A stretch of DNA of 10,954 nucleotides from Oscillospiraceae bacterium. GTDB taxonomy: Bacteria > Bacillota > Clostridia > Saccharofermentanales > Saccharofermentanaceae. Where the stretch lies: assembly GCA_902803695.1 (NCBI GenBank), contig CADCQX010000362.1, forward strand, positions 1-10,954, in the 5' to 3' direction. Each line of letters starts with the position of its first letter. Position 1 is the first letter of the stretch. A program made the position numbers and the translations under genes. A model generated the notes under the pieces. It did no database searches. It worked only from the letters and a program-made list of their open reading frames with translations, and was not told the origin of the DNA. Shown in pieces: positions 6,751 through 10,954 of the stretch.

Positions 6751-7563
6751 ATGCGTAAGAGATTAGTCTGGATCGCACTTGCATGCGTGCTTTTCCTCGG
6801 AAGTGGCGCTCTGGTCTTCTATTATCTGTGGGGTAACGGCTATCTGAAGCCTACAAAGACCGCAGCTCCGACCCCTACATACTCGGAGTTTACATACCCT
6901 TCCATCGACGAGTCCATCATGCAGTCTATCGTGGTTACGGACCCGTCCGCGGAACCGTCAGTTATTGAGCCCGATGAGGATCTTTATGTCTGCCCTGTTA
7001 ACTTTGAGGAACTCCAGGCAGTCAATCCTGACATCATAGGGTGGATCTACATGAGTAAACCGGAGATCAGCCTGCCTATCCTACGTAGCCCGGATGATGA
7101 CACGCAATACCTGTATCATGATGCAGTCGGAGAGTATAAGAAAGAGGGTTCGCTTTTCGTTGAACACACCTACAACAGCGATGATTTCTCGGATCTTTGT
7201 ACAGTGATCTACGGTCACAGGATGAGTGATGGAACCATGTTCGGAACCATGCAGGCAACCGTGTCCGAAGACGGGTATTTTGACGAAGACAGGTTTATCG
7301 TGATATTTACGCCAAAAGAAACGAAGATTTATCAAATTTTCGCAACAATTCCTAGTGACAATAAACACATCCTGTATTATAATGACTTCAATAATGCGGA
7401 CGTGTACGCAGATTTTGTCGACGCCGTTTTTTCTAAGACGGGACTGGATGTCAGGTTAGTCGAGAAGGCAAAGCCATCGTATGGCGATCGCATATTGGTA
7501 TTGTCCTCATGTTTATGGGGAGACAGATCAAGTCGTTTTTTGGTCTTGGCCAAAGAAATATAA
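6751..7563 (+). CDS. Class B sortase
   Basis: Membrane-anchored cysteine transpeptidase that cleaves a C-terminal sorting signal and links the protein to peptidoglycan. 270 residues, start supported by AAGGGAGG at 6733-6740. An N-terminal signal anchor spans about 5-27, followed by a Thr/Pro linker to about 75. The catalytic domain shows class B features: NPDIIGWIYM (92-101), a LPILRSPDDDTQYL segment, VIYGHRMSDGTMFG with catalytic His156, LSSC with catalytic Cys254 and SSRFLV with Arg262. All three catalytic residues are present. It lies 21 bases after the phosphatase gene and 38 bases before its probable substrate gene, inside the polysaccharide operon. Subclass is judged by motif pattern only. 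Confidence 0.93.
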   Translation: MRKRLVWIALACVLFLGSGALVFYYLWGNGYLKPTKTAAPTPTYSEFTYPSIDESIMQSIVVTDPSAEPSVIEPDEDLYVCPVNFEELQAVNPDIIGWIYMSKPEISLPILRSPDDDTQYLYHDAVGEYKKEGSLFVEHTYNSDDFSDLCTVIYGHRMSDGTMFGTMQATVSEDGYFDEDRFIVIFTPKETKIYQIFATIPSDNKHILYYNDFNNADVYADFVDAVFSKTGLDVRLVEKAKPSYGDRILVLSSCLWGDRSSRFLVLAKEI

Positions 7564-7564
7564 A
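7536..7564 (+). promoter_or_regulatory. Possible internal promoter before the wall-anchored protein gene
   Basis: A consensus -10 TATAAA (7559-7564) lies 17 bases after an all-T hexamer (7536-7541) that matches the -35 consensus poorly. It overlaps the end of the sortase gene. It is offered because the next gene shows codon use typical of strong expression; the element itself is weak evidence. Confidence 0.25.
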
Positions 7565-7601
7565 GTGTTAGAAAACCAGTATTATGAGGGGGTAACACAA
7601 A

Positions 7602-8351
7602 ATGAAGTTATTGAAGACAGTATTGGCTGCAGCATTGACAGTTGCACTTCTCGGTGTAGCAGTATTCGCAGCTGAAGGTGATGACGGCAAGAGCAGCCCG
7701 ACTCAGGGAGACGGTCCTAAGGTAGTATCCGCTACAGATGCTTCCGGTAATGACATCACAGGTAAGATCATTACAACACGTATGGGAACGAAGTCCGATA
7801 TCGCCAAGATCACTGAATATCTTGAAAGTGCTAAGAAGGACCTCGATGCAGCAGGCAACAAGGCTACAGCTCTTAAGAATGATAAGGGCGCTACACTTGA
7901 AGCTGATCTTCAGAAGGCTCTCGATGCACAGAACGCTAATGCTAAGGCATCAGACCTTACGATCCTTGAAGTATTTGATGCTTCTTATGTTGAAGGTGAC
8001 ACAGTTAAGCCGCTTGATGGTCCTGTAACGATTACATTCGAGCAGACAGTTCCGGCTAACAGTGCAGTAGTAGTTATCCATAACGAAGCTACAGGCGTTT
8101 GGGAAGTTGTTGATGCTTCTAAGGTTAAGATCGAGAACGGAAAGGTTACAGTTACACTTGATAGCCTTAGCCCTATCGCATTCCTTACAACACCTATCAA
8201 TCCTACAGCTACTCCTACAGCTAAGGCTGATAATACAGTTAAGTCAGCTCAGACAGGCGAGCACGTAGCTATCTACGTTCTTCTTATCGCAGGTGCACTT
8301 GCAGTAGCAGGCGGAGTTTGTATCAAGCGTGCAAAAGGTTCGAATAAGTAA
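7602..8351 (+). CDS. Sortase-anchored surface protein with SAQTGE sorting signal
   Basis: Secreted protein of 249 residues, probably the substrate of the sortase encoded just upstream. The ribosome site is GAGGGGG (7586-7592). A signal peptide covers about 1-24 with cleavage near AVFA. The mature part has a Lys/Asp/Ala-rich helical region (about 62-112), then a beta-rich domain (about 120-197) ending in a Leu-Ser-Pro-Ile-Ala-Phe-Leu strand like those seen before sorting signals in Firmicutes surface proteins. A short Thr-Pro linker (201-207) leads to the cell-wall sorting signal: SAQTGE (215-220), hydrophobic helix (about 222-240) and basic tail KRAKGSNK. The motif differs from LPxTG and from class B NPQTN by Ala at the second position. 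Function beyond surface display is unknown. Codons lean strongly to GCT, ACA, CTT and AAG. Confidence 0.85.
   Translation: MKLLKTVLAAALTVALLGVAVFAAEGDDGKSSPTQGDGPKVVSATDASGNDITGKIITTRMGTKSDIAKITEYLESAKKDLDAAGNKATALKNDKGATLEADLQKALDAQNANAKASDLTILEVFDASYVEGDTVKPLDGPVTITFEQTVPANSAVVVIHNEATGVWEVVDASKVKIENGKVTVTLDSLSPIAFLTTPINPTATPTAKADNTVKSAQTGEHVAIYVLLIAGALAVAGGVCIKRAKGSNK
8244..8348 (+). other. Cell-wall sorting signal coding segment
   Basis: It encodes SAQTGE, a 19-residue hydrophobic stretch and a Lys/Arg tail ending the protein. This tripartite layout is that of a sortase substrate; cleavage would be expected between Thr218 and Gly219. Its last bases overlap the LCP gene start. Confidence 0.75.
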
Positions 8352-9375
8352 GAAGACCATAATTCAGATATGTGGAATAGCAGCAGTATTGCTGCTATTC
8401 TTTTCTGTGCTTTTTTATCTGGCTAAACATAAGGAGAAGGAGGCGGGTATTACTGAAGCAACTGAAATCACCGCTGACCCTTCTGATATTTCCTCATATT
8501 TGGATAACTATGCTGACGAGGATATCGATCCGGTTATCTACTATGGTGGTAAAGGCTATAAGGAAAAGAAGAATGTTGAGAGTTTCCTGGTTATCGGTAT
8601 CGACTCCTTTGGAGAACCTTCCAAGGCAGATAGCTATATTAACAATGATCAGGCGGATGTATTGATGCTTGTTGTTGTAGATCATGATGCTAAACAGTAC
8701 TCCATTCTTCAGATCAACAGAGATACCATGGCTGAGATAACCATGATTGGTGCCACAGGTGATAATCTCGGTACCGGAGTTGCTCAGATCGCATTCTCCC
8801 ATACATACGGATCAGGACTTAATGACAGTTGTGAGTATACAGTTCAGGCAGTTTCAACACTTCTTATGGATTCGGAGATTGATCACTACATGTCGCTTTC
8901 GATGGACTCGATTCAAGTGATTAATCATAGCGTTGGCGGAGTTACAGTAAAGATCCCTTACGACATGACTTCTAAGGATCCGGCCTTTACAGAGGGAGCG
9001 GTAGTTACATTGGATGATCGTCAGGCAGAATTGTTCGTGCGTAGCAGACAGGGTCTTGATGAACCGACTAATATCAGCAGAATGGACAGACAGCTGATTT
9101 ATCTGTCAGCATGGCAGGAGCAAGTTTCTAATAAGATTAATTCTGATGCGGGATTTGCAATGGATTTCATAAGCGAACTATCTGAATATATGGTTACGGA
9201 TATGGATCTATCCAAGCTTTCCAATCTGGCTTCTTATCTTTCCGAATATCAGAATATGGGAGTTATAAAGCTTGACGGAGACAGCAGGGAAGGTGAACTC
9301 TATATGGAATTCTATGCTTATGAAACCTCGATCAAAGAGGCGATCTTAAGCCTTTACTATAACGAGGAGCAGTAA
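8329..9375 (+). CDS. LCP (LytR-CpsA-Psr) family glycopolymer-peptidoglycan ligase
   Basis: Membrane-anchored enzyme that transfers lipid-linked capsule or teichoic-type polymer to peptidoglycan on the outer face. 348 residues. The start is GTG at 8329, 23 bases inside the preceding gene: an in-frame stop lies at 8305-8307 and the first in-frame ATG is beyond the membrane helix, so GTG is the only good start. A weak GGCGGAG (8310-8316) precedes it. One membrane helix spans about 11-31, then an acidic stretch. LCP signatures: SFLVIGID (85-92), NDQADVLMLV with Asp110, ILQINRDTM with Arg131 and Asp132, AFSHTYGSG (155-163), and LFVRSR with Arg238/Arg240 followed by ISRMDRQ (249-255). These are the residues that bind the polyprenyl pyrophosphate and metal. 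Translation is probably coupled to the surface protein. Confidence 0.93.
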   Translation: MQKVRISKKTIIQICGIAAVLLLFFSVLFYLAKHKEKEAGITEATEITADPSDISSYLDNYADEDIDPVIYYGGKGYKEKKNVESFLVIGIDSFGEPSKADSYINNDQADVLMLVVVDHDAKQYSILQINRDTMAEITMIGATGDNLGTGVAQIAFSHTYGSGLNDSCEYTVQAVSTLLMDSEIDHYMSLSMDSIQVINHSVGGVTVKIPYDMTSKDPAFTEGAVVTLDDRQAELFVRSRQGLDEPTNISRMDRQLIYLSAWQEQVSNKINSDAGFAMDFISELSEYMVTDMDLSKLSNLASYLSEYQNMGVIKLDGDSREGELYMEFYAYETSIKEAILSLYYNEEQ

Positions 9376-9384
9376 GAGGTTTAT

Positions 9385-9876
9385 ATGTGGTATGTAATCT
9401 GGACATCCACTGGAAGTGAGAAGAAGACGGAAGCGTCTTTGGAAGGCTTTGTTAAGCGAAGTTTCGTTCCCAGGAAAGCGATAAACATAAAAAAGGGCGG
9501 AGAGTGGCTCGTTCAGGAGAAAGCACTCTTTCCGGGTTATCTTTTTGTTGACACGGATAATGCGGAGGAGCTGTCCGAGAAACTTAGAAAGACAGAGGGT
9601 TTCAGTCAAATACTTACGACAGATAAAAAAATCTTTCCTTTATATGGAAATGATGCGAATTTCGCCGAGAAACTGTATAATAGAAAAGGACTTTTTGATA
9701 TGTCCGAAGGATATATCGAAGGAGATATGATAAGAGTTACTGCAGGACCGTTATTCGGGCTTGAGGGACTCATAAAAAAGATCGACAGGCATAAGAGACT
9801 GGCTTATCTGGAATACAGTATGTTCGGTCAGACTATGAGTACCTCCGTCGGTCTGGAGATAACAGAGAAGCGTTAG
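9385..9876 (+). CDS. LoaP-type NusG paralog, operon-specific transcription antiterminator
   Basis: Specialised NusG-family elongation factor of 163 residues. TAAGAGG at 9373-9379 overlaps the LCP stop. An N-terminal NGN domain opens WYVIWTSTGSE (2-12) and contains LFPGYLFVD (48-56); a C-terminal KOW domain holds EGDMIRVTAGPLFGLEG (112-128) and KRLAYLEYSMFGQ (137-149). The size and position inside a polysaccharide operon, away from secE/rplK, argue for the LoaP/UpxY-like group, not housekeeping NusG. Known LoaP proteins bind RNA polymerase and a hairpin in the nascent RNA, and suppress termination over long gene clusters. Downstream lies a 112-base leader with a perfect hairpin. Assignment to the NusG family is firm; LoaP versus another specialised NusG is inference. 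Confidence 0.9.
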   Translation: MWYVIWTSTGSEKKTEASLEGFVKRSFVPRKAINIKKGGEWLVQEKALFPGYLFVDTDNAEELSEKLRKTEGFSQILTTDKKIFPLYGNDANFAEKLYNRKGLFDMSEGYIEGDMIRVTAGPLFGLEGLIKKIDRHKRLAYLEYSMFGQTMSTSVGLEITEKR

Positions 9877-9952
9877 TGTTTCATGAAGCTCTTTCTTGCG
9901 ATCGTCGCCGGGTTGCGCGTCGTTAAGGCGGAGTGGATATAAACTTTTTAAA

Positions 9953-9970
9953 CAGAAGGGATACCTTCTG
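9953..9970 (+). promoter_or_regulatory. Perfect 7-bp hairpin in the leader after loaP, candidate antiterminator recognition site
   Basis: CAGAAGG (9953-9959) pairs fully with CCTTCTG (9964-9970) around the tetraloop GATA. No T-run follows, so it is not a terminator. It lies in the 112-base gap 9877-9988, one of the longest gaps in an operon whose other genes mostly overlap or sit within about 40 bases. LoaP-type proteins are known to bind an RNA hairpin, so this is a reasonable but untested target. It could also shape the ribosome site of the next gene, 18 bases downstream. Confidence 0.45.
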
Positions 9971-9988
9971 CGGTGAAGCGTACCCAAA

Positions 9989-10954
9989 ATGAATAACACA
10001 GACAAGAAAACAAAAAAACAATCGAATAAAAACCAGTGGATAAAACGCGCCATATTGATACTCTTAGCAGATGTCTTTGTGGTGCTGTTTTCGTATTTTG
10101 CGGCTTTATTCGTAAGATTTGAATTTTCACTGGCTAATATACCGATAGAATATCTCGAGACATATGTATGGATGATGCCCCTTTGGTGTGTCCTTACCTG
10201 CGTAGTCTTCTATATCTTTAAGCTCTATCACAGTATCTGGTCTTTTGTAAGTATAGACGAGGCGTTGGGTGTTGTTAAATCCTATGGCGTCCTCTTTGTC
10301 CTTTTCTCGATATGCGGTATCCTTCTTGATTTTAATATGCCGAGATCCTACTACTGTATCGGATTATTGATGTCATTTATTCTTCACTTAGCGGTCAGAT
10401 TCGGATACAGGACATTAAGATATGCTCTCAGGGGTTATACGGGAAAGAAAACTGACAGTAAGACTAAAGAAGAAAGAGTCATGATAATAGGAGCCGGATC
10501 TGCGGGAAGTATGCTAGTAAGAGATCTTAAATACTCCACGACTACCAATCAAGTGCCTGTATGTATAATCGATGACAATGAGCAGAAGTGGGGAAGAGCA
10601 TTATACGGTGTTCCGATCGTCGGAGGAAGAGACGATATCATCGAGAAGGTAGCCGAATACGAGATTGACACTGTTATATTTGCGATACCTGCGGCCTCTG
10701 CGACTGTTCGAAGGGATATCCTGAATATCTGTAAAGAGACTGGTTGTAAGCTCAGGACTTTACCTGGAATGATCCAATTGGCCAGTGGAGAGGTTAAGGT
10801 AAGTCAGCTTAAAGATGTAGAACTGACTGATCTTCTCGGAAGAGATCCTATAACCATTAATAATGATGAAGTATTCGGAATGATATCCGGTAAGACGATC
10901 CTTGTTACAGGTGGAGGCGGATCCATAGGTTCAGAGCTCTGCCGTCAGATCGCA
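9989..10954 (+). CDS. Polytopic NDP-sugar 4,6-dehydratase/epimerase, WbpM/CapD/FlaA1 type (3' end cut by window edge)
   Basis: First sugar-modifying enzyme of the operon. The frame stays open for 322 codons to the window edge. ATG 9989 is the first good start, with a modest GGTGAAG at 9972-9978. Four membrane helices are predicted near residues 20-43, 58-78, 97-113 and 119-137, followed by a first Rossmann-type NAD-binding unit VMIIGAGSAGSML (164-176). A LLGRDPI motif (282-288) characteristic of this family leads to the catalytic SDR domain, of which only TILVTGGGGSIGSELCRQ (303-320) is in view. Full-length family members are usually about 600 residues, so roughly half is missing and the catalytic triad cannot be checked. 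It probably makes a UDP-4-keto-6-deoxy sugar for polymer synthesis; the exact substrate cannot be read from this part. Confidence 0.92.
   Translation, partial: MNNTDKKTKKQSNKNQWIKRAILILLADVFVVLFSYFAALFVRFEFSLANIPIEYLETYVWMMPLWCVLTCVVFYIFKLYHSIWSFVSIDEALGVVKSYGVLFVLFSICGILLDFNMPRSYYCIGLLMSFILHLAVRFGYRTLRYALRGYTGKKTDSKTKEERVMIIGAGSAGSMLVRDLKYSTTTNQVPVCIIDDNEQKWGRALYGVPIVGGRDDIIEKVAEYEIDTVIFAIPAASATVRRDILNICKETGCKLRTLPGMIQLASGEVKVSQLKDVELTDLLGRDPITINNDEVFGMISGKTILVTGGGGSIGSELCRQIA

Noticed and set aside
8300..8360. Frameshift joining the wall-anchored protein and the LCP protein
   Set aside because: The first protein ends with a complete sorting signal and the second begins with a normal signal anchor, so two separate proteins fit better than a broken fusion.
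9877..9988. Intrinsic terminator or riboswitch after loaP
   Set aside because: The hairpin there has no following T-run, and the gap is too short and shows no recognisable riboswitch core.
1..10954. tRNA, rRNA, CRISPR array, insertion sequence or phage genes
   Set aside because: No repeat-spacer pattern, cloverleaf, transposase or phage-type protein was seen on either strand.

Overview
The window looks like a chromosomal segment of a Gram-positive, low-to-mid GC member of the Clostridia, probably an uncultured gut or rumen Lachnospiraceae/Oscillospiraceae-type bacterium. The evidence is a set of lipoproteins with Thr/Glu-rich or Pro/Thr-rich linkers, a class B sortase beside a wall-anchored protein, a Gram-positive CpsB/CpsC/CpsD-type regulatory module, an LCP ligase and strong purine-rich ribosome binding sites. 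All supported genes lie on the + strand. No rRNA, tRNA, CRISPR, transposase or other mobile element was recognised. No gene-free stretch is longer than about 170 bases.

Region 1 (1-4240) is a cluster of four predicted lipoproteins. Genes one, two and four (3-1127, 1212-2357, 3070-4182) are clear paralogs of a family I cannot name. Each has a lipobox, a low-complexity linker and a roughly 290-residue extracellular domain carrying the shared landmarks DGRYFG, an Ala/Val-Phe-Trp-Tyr block and NGW. The first is cut by the window edge. Gene three (2377-2970) is a small unrelated lipoprotein. The cluster ends at a strong intrinsic terminator (4208-4240).

Region 2 (about 4282-10954, continuing past the edge) is the start of a long exopolysaccharide/capsule operon. 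In order it encodes a CpsC-like chain-length/kinase-activator membrane protein with an unusual long tail, a CpsD-like BY-kinase, a CpsB-like PHP phosphatase, a class B sortase, a small sortase-anchored surface protein, an LCP glycopolymer ligase that starts with GTG inside the preceding gene, a LoaP/NusG-family antiterminator, a 112-base leader with a perfect hairpin, and a truncated polytopic NDP-sugar dehydratase/epimerase of the WbpM/CapD/FlaA1 type.

The likely logic is as follows. CpsC, CpsD and CpsB form a tyrosine phosphorylation cycle that controls polymer synthesis. WbpM-type and later genes make sugar precursors and polymer. The LCP enzyme attaches polymer to the cell wall. The sortase anchors a companion protein to the wall. 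LoaP would help RNA polymerase read through the long downstream biosynthetic part. The sortase/substrate pair inside this operon, the hairpin leader after loaP and the uncharacterised lipoprotein trio are the points most worth following up.
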